A stretch of DNA of 64,000 nucleotides from Halomarina salina (GCF_023074835.1 NZ_JALLGW010000001.1:868001-932000); one strand, 5' to 3'; counted from the first letter of the stretch, positions 32,347 to 41,617 are shown. The notes: generated from the letters alone by a model not told the origin. Program-made: numbers and translations.

Positions 32347-33315
32347 TCAGAGCGGGGATTCGCCGCCGAACTCCTCGATGAGCGCGGGCACCACGTCGAA
32401 CAGGTCGTCGTGGATGGCGTAGTCCGCGATGTCGTTGATGGGTGCGTTCGGGTCGGTGTTGATGGCGACGATGGTCTCGCTGCCCTTCATCCCGGCGACG
32501 TGCTGGACGGCCCCGGAGATGCCGATGGCGATGTACACCGTCGGCGTGACGACCTTGCCCGACTGGCCGACCTGGCGGTTCTTCGGCAGCCAGCCGTTGT
32601 CGACGATGGGTCGCGACGAGGAGAGCGTCGCGTCGAGCGCCTCGGCGAGCTCCTCGACGAGCACGATGTTCTCCTCCTCCTCGATGCCGCGGCCGACGGA
32701 GACGAGCACGTCGGCGTCGGAGATGTCGACGTCGCCGCCGCTGACCTCCTCGAAGCCGGTGACCGTCGAGCGGACCTGCGACTCGTCGATCTCGGCGTCG
32801 AACGACTGGACGTCGGCCGAGCCGTCGCCCGCCGCGCCCTCCCACTCGGTCGCGCGGATGGTGACGACGAGTTCGGGGGCGTCGACCTCGATGGTCGTCT
32901 CGACCTTCGAGCCGTACATCTCGCGGGTGACCTCCAGCGGGTCGCTCCCCTCGACGCCGATGGCGTCGGTGACGATGGGGACGCCCAGTCGCTCGGCGAC
33001 GGCGGGGGCGTAGTCGAGCCCGTTGACCGAGTTCGGCAGGAGGAGCGTCGACGGTTCGAGCTCGTCGAACAGCTGCTGGGCGACCTGCGTGTACACGTCG
33101 TGGTTGAACTCCTCGCCCTGGTCGACGGTGTGGATGGTGTCGACGCCCTCGACGTTCAGCTCCTCCGCGAACGCGTCGACGTCGCCGCCGACGACGGCGA
33201 GGTGGAGGTCGCCGCCGCGAGCGTCCGCGAGTTCGCGGCCGGCCGTGACGAGTTCGAACGAGACGTCGCGCAGGCTCCCGCGACGGTGTTCGGCGATGGC
33301 GAGGACATCCGTCAT
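32347..33315 (-). CDS. etfA: Electron transfer flavoprotein subunit alpha
   Basis: Large FAD-binding subunit of ETF, which passes electrons from acyl-CoA and related dehydrogenases toward the quinone pool. 322 residues: an N-terminal domain (MTDVLAIAEHRRGSLRDVSFELV) and the C-terminal FAD domain with SRPIVDNGWLPKNRQVGQSGKVV, GISGAVQHVAGMKGSETIVAINTD and NAPINDIADYAI. It overlaps etfB by four bases. The pairing fixes the identity. Confidence 0.96.
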   Translation of the reverse strand: MTDVLAIAEHRRGSLRDVSFELVTAGRELADARGGDLHLAVVGGDVDAFAEELNVEGVDTIHTVDQGEEFNHDVYTQVAQQLFDELEPSTLLLPNSVNGLDYAPAVAERLGVPIVTDAIGVEGSDPLEVTREMYGSKVETTIEVDAPELVVTIRATEWEGAAGDGSADVQSFDAEIDESQVRSTVTGFEEVSGGDVDISDADVLVSVGRGIEEEENIVLVEELAEALDATLSSSRPIVDNGWLPKNRQVGQSGKVVTPTVYIAIGISGAVQHVAGMKGSETIVAINTDPNAPINDIADYAIHDDLFDVVPALIEEFGGESPL

Positions 33316-34106
33316 CCCTCGACCACCCCCTTGTCGCGGAGCATCTCGGCCAGTTGCCCGGCGGTCTCCTCGGCGTCGCCCTCGAACAGGGTCGCGTCGC
33401 TCTCGGTCTCCGGGACGTACATCGCGGTCCGGGAGACGGGCGTCTCCAGCACGCTCGCGTCGAGGCCGACGTCACCGAGTTCCTGGACCTCGAGCGGCTT
33501 GCGCTGTGCCTGGCGGATGCCGCGCAGGCTGGCGTACCGCGGTTCGTTGATACCCGTCTGGATGGTGAGGACGGCCGGCGTCTCGACGTCCGTCACCTCG
33601 TCGACGCCGCCCTCCAGTTCGCGGTGGACGGAGGCGACGCCGCCCTCGGCGTCGAGGTCGAGGTCGTTGACGACGGCTGCCCACTCGAAGCCGACTGTCT
33701 CGGCCAGGGCGACGCCGGTCGCGCCGAACGCGTCGTCGTTGGCCTGGACGCCCGTGAACACGAGGTCCGGCTCCTCCTCCTCGACGACGGCGGCGAGGAT
33801 GTCGGCCTTCGCGCCTACGTCGAGCATCTCCGCCGAGTCGAGGTCGTCGTCCCAGACGCGAATCGCGCGGTCGGCTCCCTTCGCGAGCGCCATCCGGATG
33901 GTCTCCTCCGAGCGCTCGGGGCCGATAGTGACGGAGACGACTTCGACGTCGTCGCCGTCCTCGGCGATCTGGACCGCCTCCTCTACGGCGTAGTCGTCCC
34001 ACTCGTTGAGGTCGTACTCGAGGTACCGTTCGTCGATGTCGAGGCCGTCGATTTCGAAATCGTCCTCGGCCTCGGCCACCTCCTTGACGGTGACCAGTAT
34101 CTTCAT
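33312..34106 (-). CDS. etfB: Electron transfer flavoprotein subunit beta
   Basis: Small ETF subunit, 264 residues, first gene of the etfB-etfA operon. Conserved MKILVTVKEVAEAEDDFEID, NEWDDYAVEEAVQIAED and the signature-like region with RYASLRGIRQAQRKPLEV. Forms the heterodimer with EtfA. Transcription runs away from the nearby membrane-anchored HTH gene, which is on the same strand 35 bases upstream. Confidence 0.95.
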   Translation of the reverse strand: MKILVTVKEVAEAEDDFEIDGLDIDERYLEYDLNEWDDYAVEEAVQIAEDGDDVEVVSVTIGPERSEETIRMALAKGADRAIRVWDDDLDSAEMLDVGAKADILAAVVEEEEPDLVFTGVQANDDAFGATGVALAETVGFEWAAVVNDLDLDAEGGVASVHRELEGGVDEVTDVETPAVLTIQTGINEPRYASLRGIRQAQRKPLEVQELGDVGLDASVLETPVSRTAMYVPETESDATLFEGDAEETAGQLAEMLRDKGVVEG

Positions 34107-34141
34107 GCACCCCAGTGTCCCCGCCGTGTGTGGTTAAACGT

Positions 34142-35344
34142 TTAGGAACCGCCGTTGTTGCCCGTTCCGTTGTCGACGTCCGGCAGGCTGATGAGGTTCT
34201 CGCGACCGATACGGAGCTTGTCGACCCGGTCGGCGTCGTCCATCGCCGAGAGCAGCTGTGACACCTTCGCGTTCGACCAGCCGGTCTCCGTGACGATGTT
34301 GGCCTGTTTCATCCGCCCGCCGTTGTACTCCAGCAGGCGCTCGACGCGCTCCTCGTCGCTCAGCAGGTCCTCGTCGACGCCGGCGAACGGACCCTCTTCC
34401 TCCGGTTCCTGCTCGGGGTCGGCGGCGGGGTCCGGGTCTGCGGTCGCTCCCGACGTCGCGGCACCCTCGGCGGCCGAGCTCTGGGCGGTCTGGTCCGCTC
34501 CTGCCGTCGCGGTGTCGGCGCTCGCTCCGCCGTCGACGGCGGTCACGCCGCCCAGCGCTCCCTCGCCATCCCGACGTGAGACGGCGACGTACAGGCCGAC
34601 GACGGCGAGGGCGAAGACGACGAGCATTCCGCCACCCAGCGGCGAGAACAGCTGTCGGAGCAGGCCGTCACTCCCCTCGCCACCGGGTCCGGTCCCGTTC
34701 GGTGGCGTGGTGGATATCGGGGTGACGTCGCCTTCACCGCTCAGGACGACCTCCAGGTCCTCCTCCTCGAACGTCGTCGGTCCCTCCCAGACGAGCGCAC
34801 CGCCCTCGATGCGGGCGGCGGCGGCGTCCTCGATGCCGTACTCGTCGGGGACGACGACGCGGAGTCGCTGGTTCTCGCGGAGTCCGGGGAGCCACGTCCC
34901 GTCGGGCGTCTGGAAGGCGTCGCTCACCCGGAGCGTCGCTCCGTCTACCGTCGCGAAGCGCTGCCACTCGAAGGAGAGTTCCAGTACGCCGACCGTCTCG
35001 TTGCTCTCGTTCTGGTACGAGGTGGTCCGGTTCGCCTCGGTCAGGTTCATCTGCCGCCCGGTCGCCTCGCTGGCGGCGTCGGCCGCTCGCCTGAACACGG
35101 TGACGTCGGGGCCGACCGCTCCGCGTTCGTACTCGTCGCGGAGGTCCTCGAACGCGGCCGTGTCGTTGGCGGAGTCGAGCGTGTAGGCGACGGTGACGGT
35201 GACGTTCGCGTCGCCGTTCTCCTGCAGTTCGAAGGTGTAGGTCGTCGTCGGTTCGTCGACCGAAGACCCGTTGCTCTGTGCCGCCCCGATAGGTGCGGCG
35301 AGGACGGCGACGATGAGGAGGGCGACGAGCAAACCGGGCCGCAT
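34142..35344 (-). CDS. Membrane-anchored winged-helix protein with exported domain
   Basis: 400 residues: signal peptide (1-22, LLVALLIVAVLAAPIGAAQS), an extracellular domain (about 30-215, many Asn-x-Ser/Thr sites), one membrane helix (about 238-258, GGMLVVFALAVVGLYVAVS), an acidic linker and a C-terminal winged helix (YNGGRMKQANIVTETGWSNAKVSQLLSAMDD). The layout is that of haloarchaeal one-component membrane regulators (DUF7343/DUF7345-like), in which an outside signal may control a cytoplasmic DNA-binding domain. Ligand and targets unknown. Confidence 0.82.
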   Translation of the reverse strand: MRPGLLVALLIVAVLAAPIGAAQSNGSSVDEPTTTYTFELQENGDANVTVTVAYTLDSANDTAAFEDLRDEYERGAVGPDVTVFRRAADAASEATGRQMNLTEANRTTSYQNESNETVGVLELSFEWQRFATVDGATLRVSDAFQTPDGTWLPGLRENQRLRVVVPDEYGIEDAAAARIEGGALVWEGPTTFEEEDLEVVLSGEGDVTPISTTPPNGTGPGGEGSDGLLRQLFSPLGGGMLVVFALAVVGLYVAVSRRDGEGALGGVTAVDGGASADTATAGADQTAQSSAAEGAATSGATADPDPAADPEQEPEEEGPFAGVDEDLLSDEERVERLLEYNGGRMKQANIVTETGWSNAKVSQLLSAMDDADRVDKLRIGRENLISLPDVDNGTGNNGGS

Positions 35345-35452
35345 GCGCGGGACTCGTCACCGGGACAGGAAAACGCTTTCCATCGGTTGACCGGTGAATC
35401 AATCCCCCGTGGATGGTCGGCTTTTTGTATCTCCGGTTACACCAGCCGAACG

Positions 35453-36688
35453 ATGTCCCGTGCGCTCTCGGTCGTCCTCGCGGTCTGTTGCGTCCTCTCG
35501 ATGGGCGTCGCAGGCCTGCCAGCGACCGACTCGCCCTCCACCGCCACCGTGGCCTCCCAGCAGTCGGCCTCGTGTTCGAACGACGACCCGAACGTCGTCT
35601 GCGTTCCGAACGCCTCCAACTACCTCGCGCTGAACGGTAGCGACGTCGTCGCCGTCTCCGAGAACGACAGTTCGCTCGACGTGTCGACCGCCGTCGCGAC
35701 GGACGTCTCGTCGCTGACGATGCAGCTTTCCGCCGAAGCGATGGAGAACGAGTACGACGACACCCCCAGAGAGTCGAGACGGGCGCTCCTCGAACGCTAC
35801 ACCCGCGAACTGGGCAACCGGACCGCCGACCTCCGTGCCCAGGAACGGGCGGCGCTCCGGCGATACAACAACGGCATCATCACGGGGGACGAGTACCTGC
35901 GAACGCTCGCCGAAATCGATGCCAGAGCCGACCGACTGTGGGGTCTGACGGGCTTCGTAGACAACCGCTGGAGGATAGTGACCGGTCAGGCAAATCGCGA
36001 CCCGTCGGCCTCCATCCGTGCCGACCTCATGGGTCTCCGCGGGCCGCTCCGCGACAGACTCCAGTCCACGTACGCGGGCGACCGACAGCCGTTACGCGTC
36101 CACATAACGACGACCGACGACGGCCTCGCGCTCGGCGCGTTCGTCGAGGACAACGGCCGACAGACGTACGTGCGAGATACGTACCTCGGCGACGTTCGGC
36201 GACGTTCGTCCGGGACCGACCTGTACGGCGGCAACACGGTCCGCGCGTCGAACCGCATCGCCGAACTCTACCCCTGGGCCTCCGAGCAGTCCGGGCTGAC
36301 GGTCAACGGGGAGACCAACGCGTACCGGTCGCCGAAGTACCACGCCCACGGCTCGACGACGGTCTACCTCGACGGCGAGAGCGGCCAGGTGTTCGCCGAG
36401 CATCGGCGCTCGTACCTCGACCGCATCCCGGTCAGCTACACGAACGCGTCCAACGAGTCGCTCACCGTCACGCTCGGGCAGACCCACCGGGGCGGCCCGC
36501 TCAACGTCACCGTCACGGACGATACGGGGTCGCGCGTCCCCGCGACCGTCACCGTCAACGGACGGCCAGCCGGGGAGACGGGTGACGACGGCACGCTCTG
36601 GACGGTGACGCCGTACAGTGCGAGGACCCTCGTCGAAGCCGAGTACGACGGGCAGACGGTGACTATCGTCCGGTACCCGACGAGGTGA
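35453..36688 (+). CDS. Exported protein of unknown function (DUF7096-like)
   Basis: 412 residues with a signal peptide (MSRALSVVLAVCCVLSMGVAG) and Asn/Thr/Ser-rich exported body. The middle has a helical hairpin (ESRRALLERYTRELGNRTADLRAQERAALRRYNNG), and the C-terminus an Ig- or CNA-like beta domain (VPATVTVNGRPAGETGDDGTLW). No catalytic motif is seen. Start at the ATG directly before the signal peptide; a TATA-like CTTTTTGTAT lies about 30 bases upstream. Divergent from the membrane-anchored regulator gene, which may control it (inference). Confidence 0.75.
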   Translation: MSRALSVVLAVCCVLSMGVAGLPATDSPSTATVASQQSASCSNDDPNVVCVPNASNYLALNGSDVVAVSENDSSLDVSTAVATDVSSLTMQLSAEAMENEYDDTPRESRRALLERYTRELGNRTADLRAQERAALRRYNNGIITGDEYLRTLAEIDARADRLWGLTGFVDNRWRIVTGQANRDPSASIRADLMGLRGPLRDRLQSTYAGDRQPLRVHITTTDDGLALGAFVEDNGRQTYVRDTYLGDVRRRSSGTDLYGGNTVRASNRIAELYPWASEQSGLTVNGETNAYRSPKYHAHGSTTVYLDGESGQVFAEHRRSYLDRIPVSYTNASNESLTVTLGQTHRGGPLNVTVTDDTGSRVPATVTVNGRPAGETGDDGTLWTVTPYSARTLVEAEYDGQTVTIVRYPTR

Positions 36689-36771
36689 CGCTCTCGGCTC
36701 GTCGCCCGGTACTGTTGCCGGTCGTCTCTCCGTCCGAACATTGACGTACCAGTACGCGACCAGCCCCGCGT

Positions 36772-37287
36772 GTGTCCCGCGACGTCACCACCGGCCGGGC
36801 GATTCCCGTCTCCGACCGGGCCGTCCGCGACGGTCGAGCGCTCGCCCCGGTCGCCGGTGTGCTCCTGCTCGCCGTCACCGTCGTCGTGGCGGGCGTCACC
36901 GTCGCCGCGGTGGTGTCCGGCGTCGGCGCGACGGACCTCTCGCCACCGACCACGACGGCGACGACCTGCTCGGCCGACGCCAGCGGGAGGCTCGCGCTCA
37001 CTCACCGGGGCGGCGACCCGCTCGACCCGACGACGCTCCGCCTGCGGGTGTCGGTCGACGGCGACCCACTCGCCCACCAGCCACCGGTGCCGTTCTTCTC
37101 CGCGCGGGGGTTCGAGAGCGGGCCGACGGGTCCGTTCAACCGCGGCTGGCGTGGCCGATGGACGACCGGGGAGACCGCCTCGCTCACGCTGGCGGGGACG
37201 AACACCGGACTCGACGCGGGGGCGGCCGTTCGACTCCGTCTCTGGAGCGACGACCTGCTGGTCGCGGACTGCACGGCGACGGCGTGA
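36772..37287 (+). CDS. Type IV pilin-like protein
   Basis: 171 residues from a GTG. The N-terminal DGRALAPVAGVLLLAVTVVVAGV is a class III (archaeal type IV pilin) signal followed by the hydrophobic assembly helix, cut by prepilin peptidase PibD. The rest is beta-rich with two Cys (TTCSADAS and VADCTATA) that could pair. A pilus minor subunit or adhesin is likely. A prepilin peptidase gene lies at 48453 in this window. Confidence 0.75.
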   Translation: MSRDVTTGRAIPVSDRAVRDGRALAPVAGVLLLAVTVVVAGVTVAAVVSGVGATDLSPPTTTATTCSADASGRLALTHRGGDPLDPTTLRLRVSVDGDPLAHQPPVPFFSARGFESGPTGPFNRGWRGRWTTGETASLTLAGTNTGLDAGAAVRLRLWSDDLLVADCTATA

Positions 37288-37317
37288 CCCGGAGGAGAGC
37301 CGACTCGATAGCGGCCG

Positions 37318-37971
37318 TCAGTCGTTGGCGGCGAGCGGCTCCTCGGCCTTCGCCTCGGGGACCGTCGCGACCGTCGTGATGGCGATCTCGGGGCTGTAGC
37401 TCGGCCCCTGGAGGTGGTGGTCGAACTCGTCGTAGCCCGCCTCGGCGAACATCCGGTCGGCCTCCTCCTCGTCGTAGAACAGCATGATGGCGTCGGCGAG
37501 CTTCTGGAACACCGTCGAGTGGGGGTAGTTCGGGCCGACGACGAGCACCGCGCCGCCGGGTTTCACGACCCGGCGGAACTCCCGGAGCGTGGCGACCGGG
37601 TCCGGCCAGTACTCGATGGAGCCAGAGGACCAGAGCGCGTCGAACGTGTCGTCCGCGAACGGCAGGCGCTCGGCGTCGCCGCGGTAGAACGTCACCTGCT
37701 CGTTCCTCCCGAACTTCGCGTAGGCCTTCTCCAGCTGGTGGCGGCTCTGGTCGAGCGCGTGGACGTTCTCGGTGCGTTCGAGCAGCCCTTCGGTGGCGAA
37801 GCCGGTGCCACAGCCGACGTCGAGGACGGTGTCGCCCTCCTCGACGCCGAACAGGTCGAGCGCCTCGGTGCGCATCTCCTCGTTCCAGATGAACGGGTTG
37901 ATCTCGTCGTACACCTTCGAGAGGTACTTGTAGAACAGCCGCGCCCGCGCCTTGTTCTCGAGGATACCCAT
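37318..37971 (-). CDS. SAM-dependent methyltransferase, UbiE/MPBQ-like
   Basis: 217 residues starting MGILENKARARLFYKYLSKVY, then the SAM site VLDVGCGTGFATEGL, DAERLPFADDTFDALWSSGSIEYWPDP and VVKPGGAVLVVGPNYPH. Resembles the demethylmenaquinone/MPBQ methyltransferases, so a quinone methylation step is possible, but a small-molecule specificity cannot be proven. Converges with the pilin-like gene, upstream of family A and B repeats. Confidence 0.85.
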   Translation of the reverse strand: MGILENKARARLFYKYLSKVYDEINPFIWNEEMRTEALDLFGVEEGDTVLDVGCGTGFATEGLLERTENVHALDQSRHQLEKAYAKFGRNEQVTFYRGDAERLPFADDTFDALWSSGSIEYWPDPVATLREFRRVVKPGGAVLVVGPNYPHSTVFQKLADAIMLFYDEEEADRMFAEAGYDEFDHHLQGPSYSPEIAITTVATVPEAKAEEPLAAND

Positions 37972-38088
37972 TTTCGGGACGATAGGTGGGTCGCGCGCTT
38001 AGTTCTGCGGATTCACGGCTAGGATTCGTCTGGGAGTCTGGATTCGGCGGTGTCGATGGTTTCAGTGGTGCTCAACTCGCTGTGAACG

Positions 38089-38206
38089 CCTCCGAAGCCC
38101 TCGCGCTCTCGTGACTCCGGGACTCGCTGTGCTCCTCGCTCGCGTTCGCTCGCTCCGGTGCTTGCTTCGTCCGGGAGCCGCCGAGATCGCTCGCCCTTCA
38201 TCCACC
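38089..38206 (-). repeat. Degenerate family A repeat, copy 5
   Basis: On the minus strand it has a left end GGTGGATGAAGGGC, core GAAGCAAGCACCGGAGCGAG and right end GAGGGCTTCGGAGG. The arms are only loosely complementary. With the next family B copy it fills the 545 bases between the methyltransferase and the ATP synthase operon; no gene is evident. Confidence 0.5.
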
Positions 38207-38308
38207 AGGACCGCCATGCCACAGCACCGGCAGCCCTGCCCTCCCCCAAGTCGCGCGACTTCGCTGTCGCTCAGTACACGCTCCCGGCCGAGTGGTTGCG
38301 GTACACCA

Positions 38309-38471
38309 GCGCGCTGTACCGCGAACGAGGCGGAGCCGAGCGAGCGGGCCGAGGAACCCCCGAAGGGGGTGACGTGGGGTTTTGGTCCAGCTTTTGCCAG
38401 CGAGCCGAGTGGTGACCGCCGAGCAACGCGAGGCGTGTCACTACGACGCGAGCGCAGCAAAAGGTGGGATG
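38309..38471. repeat. Family B intergenic repeat, copy 2
   Basis: Carries GAGCGAGCGGGCCGAGGAAC, hairpin ACCCCC-GAA-GGGGGT (38356-38370), GGGTTTTGGTCCAGCTTTTG, CAGCGAGCC, CGCGAGGCGTG and GCGCAGCAAAAGGTGGG, in the same order as copy 1 (12969-13131). It ends about 45 bases before the first ATP synthase gene, so it could include promoter or upstream terminator signals. Confidence 0.62.
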
Positions 38472-38516
38472 GCAAGTTCCAAATAGGCCCTTGACCAAGC
38501 TTCGGCTGACATAATT

Positions 38517-38849
38517 ATGGCGAGACCCGAGGTCCTGGACCGCATCAAAGAGGCCGAGCGCGAGGCCGACGAGATCGTCGAGGAGGCGGAAGCCGACCGC
38601 GACGAGCGCATCTCGGAGGCTCGCGACCGCGCCGACGAGATCCGTGAGCAGGCACAGGCCGAGGCCGACGAGATGGAGGCCGAACGCCTCGCCGAGGCCC
38701 GCGCGAACATCGAGGAGGAACGCGAGACCATCCTCGAACGCGGCCGCGCCGAGCGCGAGGAGCTGGAGTCCCGTGCCGAGAGCCGAGAGGAAGAGGTCGT
38801 AGAGGAGGTGCTAGACCGCTTCACGGAGGCCGTCCATGCTCAGACCTGA
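38517..38849 (+). CDS. atpH: A-type ATP synthase subunit H
   Basis: 110-residue coiled-coil protein of the peripheral stalk (AhaH), nearly all Glu/Arg/Ala heptads (EVLDRIKEAEREADEIVEEAEADR). First gene of the nine-gene operon; overlaps the next gene by 14 bases. An AT-rich ACATAATTATGG includes the start codon, and no strong ribosome site is needed for a leaderless start. Confidence 0.93.
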   Translation: MARPEVLDRIKEAEREADEIVEEAEADRDERISEARDRADEIREQAQAEADEMEAERLAEARANIEEERETILERGRAEREELESRAESREEEVVEEVLDRFTEAVHAQT

Positions 38850-41142
38850 GCGAATGAGCCTGGTCTCGGTGACCGGCTCGAAACAGGTGATGGACGAGGC
38901 CATCGAGGCCGTCCACGACCTCCGACTGCTGCACGTGACGGACTACGAGGGCTCGTGGGACGGGTTCGACCCCGGCGACCCGATGGCCGGGGCCGACGAC
39001 GCGTCCGAGAAGCTCGTGACGGTCCGGTCGCTCCAGAGCATCCTCGGCGTCGAAGACGAGGACGCAGGACCGGCCCGTATCGTCACCGAGGACGCCCTCG
39101 ACACGGAGCTCGAGGAGATCCGAACCGAGGTCAACGAACTCGACGACCGTCGCGACGAACTGCGCGACGAACTGCGAGCGGTCGAGGACCGCATCGCGAC
39201 GATGGAGCCGTTCGCGCGACTCGGCATCGACCTCGACCTGCTTCGCGGCTACGACTCGCTGTCGGTCGCCGTCGGCGAGGGCGACGAGGAGCGGGTCCGT
39301 CGCGAACTCATCGACGCCGACGTCGACGGGTACGAGATCTACTCGGAAGACGACGTGCTCGCCGTCTTCGCGCGGACCGACGACCTGGCCGACGTGCTCG
39401 TCAACGCCGAGTTCACGACCTACGAGATACCCGACGCGGAGGGGAGTCCGGACGACTACCTCGACGACCTCGAAGACGAACGCGAGCGCCTCCAGTCGAA
39501 GCTCCACACCGTCGAGGACGAACTCGAAGAGCAGCGACTCGACGTCGGCGGGTTCCTGCTCGCCGCCGAGGAGACGCTGGCCATCGAGGTAGAGCAGCGC
39601 GAAGCGCCGCTCTCGTTCGCGACGACGGAGAACGCGTTCGTCGCCGAGGGGTGGATTCCGACCGACCGGTTCGTGGACCTCGCGGAGGGCCTCCACGAGG
39701 AGGTCGGCGACCACATCGAGGTCGACGAACTCGAACGCGCCCAGTACGACGGCGAAGGGCAGGTCGTCAGCCGCGAGGAGGTCGGCGGCGGCGCGCCCGG
39801 CACGCCGGAACCGACGGCCGCCGACGGCGGCGAGGTTCGGGCGGACGGCGGTCACGCGAGCGCCAGCGATGGTGACCAGAGAGCGGTTCGGAGCGACGGT
39901 GGGACGGCCACCAAGTCGATGAGCACGAGTGGCCCGCCGGTCATCCAGAACAACCCCGGCGGAGTCCGCCCGTTCGAGTCGCTCGTCGAGGTCATCAACC
40001 GGCCGAAGTACTCGGAACTCGACCCGACGGTCGTCATCTTCCTCACGTTCCCGCTGTTCTTCGGGTTCATGATCGGCGACCTCGGCTACGGGTTGCTGTA
40101 CTTCGGTCTCGGCTACTACATTACGAGGAACTTCGAGAGCGACGTGATTCGGAGCCTCGGTGCCATCGGCATGTGGGCCGGTGGGTTCACCGCCATCTTC
40201 GGCGTCCTCTACGGCGAGTTCTTCGGCTTGCACCAGCTCGGCTACCTGCTGTACCCCAGTGGTAGTCCGCCCATCCACAAGGGCCTGCAGCCGCACTACA
40301 TCTACTACGCACAGGCGTGGCTCCTCCTGAGCGTCGTGGTGGGCGTCCTCCACCTCGCGCTCGGTCGGCTGTTCGACTTCTACGAGAACCTCACTCACGG
40401 CTTCGGCGAGGCGTTCGTCGAGAGCTTCTCGTGGATCATCCTGACGGTCGGTCTCTGGGCGTGGGTGTTCAGCAAGACGGCACTCGCCGCCAAACCGCCG
40501 TTCATGTTCAGCGTCTTCGCACGCGAAGGGATGACGAACCCCGCCACGGGCGAGACCATCTCCGAGGGCGTCGCGATCCCCCTCGGGTTCAACGGGTTCC
40601 CGGCCATCGACCTGTTCACGATTCCGGGAATCGGCATCGTCGTCGACCTGATGCTCGTCGTGACGCTCGTCGGCCTCGCGCTGGTCGTCTACGCCGAGGG
40701 CGGCATCGGTCTCATCGAGAGCATCACGCAGGCGTTCGGTCACGTCGTCTCGTACACGCGGCTGGCTGCGGTCCTGCTGGCGAAAGCCGGGATGGCGCTT
40801 GCAGTCAACCTGCTCGTGTTCGGGGCGTACAGCCACGACGGTGAGTTCCACCTCATCTTCTTCTCGGAGGCCGCGGAGGTCGCCGAGGCACAGGAGGCGG
40901 GGGAGGTCATCTTCTCGGGTCTCTTCAACGGCGAAGGGGCCGTGATGTTGCTCCTCGGGTTCATCTTCGGGGTCATCATCCTCGTCCTCGGGCACGCGCT
41001 CGTGCTGGTGCTCGGTATCACGAGCGCCGGTCTGCAGGCCGTGCGTCTCGAGTACGTCGAGTTCTTCGGGAAGTTCTACGAGGGCGGCGGCGAGACGTAC
41101 GCCCCGTTCGGGTACGACCGCCGCTACACGACCGAGGACTGA
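38836..41142 (+). CDS. atpI: A-type ATP synthase subunit I (membrane a-subunit)
   Basis: 768 residues. Soluble N-terminal half (about 1-380) with coiled coils opening MLRPERMSLVSVTGSKQVMD, then about seven membrane helices, ending in GYDRRYTTED. It forms the proton (or sodium) path with the proteolipid ring: the family Arg-bearing helix is in SITQAFGHVVSYTRLAAVLLAKAGMA. Translation overlaps subunit H. Followed by a 10-bp hairpin and an AT-rich promoter region before subunit K. Confidence 0.95.
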   Translation: MLRPERMSLVSVTGSKQVMDEAIEAVHDLRLLHVTDYEGSWDGFDPGDPMAGADDASEKLVTVRSLQSILGVEDEDAGPARIVTEDALDTELEEIRTEVNELDDRRDELRDELRAVEDRIATMEPFARLGIDLDLLRGYDSLSVAVGEGDEERVRRELIDADVDGYEIYSEDDVLAVFARTDDLADVLVNAEFTTYEIPDAEGSPDDYLDDLEDERERLQSKLHTVEDELEEQRLDVGGFLLAAEETLAIEVEQREAPLSFATTENAFVAEGWIPTDRFVDLAEGLHEEVGDHIEVDELERAQYDGEGQVVSREEVGGGAPGTPEPTAADGGEVRADGGHASASDGDQRAVRSDGGTATKSMSTSGPPVIQNNPGGVRPFESLVEVINRPKYSELDPTVVIFLTFPLFFGFMIGDLGYGLLYFGLGYYITRNFESDVIRSLGAIGMWAGGFTAIFGVLYGEFFGLHQLGYLLYPSGSPPIHKGLQPHYIYYAQAWLLLSVVVGVLHLALGRLFDFYENLTHGFGEAFVESFSWIILTVGLWAWVFSKTALAAKPPFMFSVFAREGMTNPATGETISEGVAIPLGFNGFPAIDLFTIPGIGIVVDLMLVVTLVGLALVVYAEGGIGLIESITQAFGHVVSYTRLAAVLLAKAGMALAVNLLVFGAYSHDGEFHLIFFSEAAEVAEAQEAGEVIFSGLFNGEGAVMLLLGFIFGVIILVLGHALVLVLGITSAGLQAVRLEYVEFFGKFYEGGGETYAPFGYDRRYTTED

Positions 41143-41144
41143 GC

Positions 41145-41187
41145 CGGTTACCGATCTTCGGTAACCGAACCGAACTTCTATAGTTCG
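41145..41187. terminator. Tandem hairpins between subunits I and K
   Basis: CGGTTACCGA, loop TCT, TCGGTAACCG (41145-41167), perfect 10 bp, just after the subunit I stop; then CGAACT-tctat-AGTTCG (41171-41187). Probably an attenuator or RNA end-protecting structure that separates expression of the upstream subunits from the proteolipid gene. Confidence 0.58.
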
Positions 41188-41248
41188 TTTTCGGATACGG
41201 TAAACCTTCGCATTCGCGGTTCCTGCCGGGGTTTCTCGGGATAACTTG

Positions 41249-41262
41249 GGAAGCTTTATGGA
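41249..41262 (+). promoter_or_regulatory. Putative extra promoter for the proteolipid gene
   Basis: GGAAGCTTTATGGAGG lies about 50-60 bases before the subunit K ATG in an AT-richer stretch; AGCTTTATGG fits a haloarchaeal TATA element. An additional promoter would allow more proteolipid than the other subunits. Confidence 0.42.
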
Positions 41263-41314
41263 GGCGCTGGGGCGATTCCAAACTGTTCGGTTACGAGCGA
41301 ACCATCCCGGAACC

Positions 41315-41590
41315 ATGCTAGAATTCGTATTCGCATTCGTCAGCACGCTTGCACCGCTCATCCAGGAAGGAGGAACCCAGGCCGCCCCCGCGATCCCCGA
41401 GACGACGGGCGCCGCGCTCGCGGTCGGTCTCGCGGCGTTCGGCGCGGGGTACGCCGAGCGCGGTATCGGCGCCGCCGCAGTCGGCGCAATCGCGGAGGAC
41501 GACAGTATGTTCGGTCGGGGCCTCATCCTGACGGTCCTGCCCGAGACACTCGTCATCCTTGCGCTGGTCGTCGTCTTCCTGACGCTGTAA
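41315..41590 (+). CDS. atpK: A-type ATP synthase subunit K (proteolipid)
   Basis: 91-residue rotor-ring protein: an N-terminal hydrophobic leader, then helices at about 31-58 (TTGAALAVGLAAFGAGYAERG) and 68-91 (GLILTVLPETLVILALVVVFL), with the ion-binding Glu77 in the last helix. The ATG at 41315 (MLEFVFAFVSTLAPLI) is preferred over a longer frame from 41246. In the ring many copies are needed, which fits the separate hairpin and promoter upstream. Confidence 0.93.
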   Translation: MLEFVFAFVSTLAPLIQEGGTQAAPAIPETTGAALAVGLAAFGAGYAERGIGAAAVGAIAEDDSMFGRGLILTVLPETLVILALVVVFLTL

Positions 41591-41617
41591 ACGGGACTCT
41601 CTCCCACTTTATCACGA

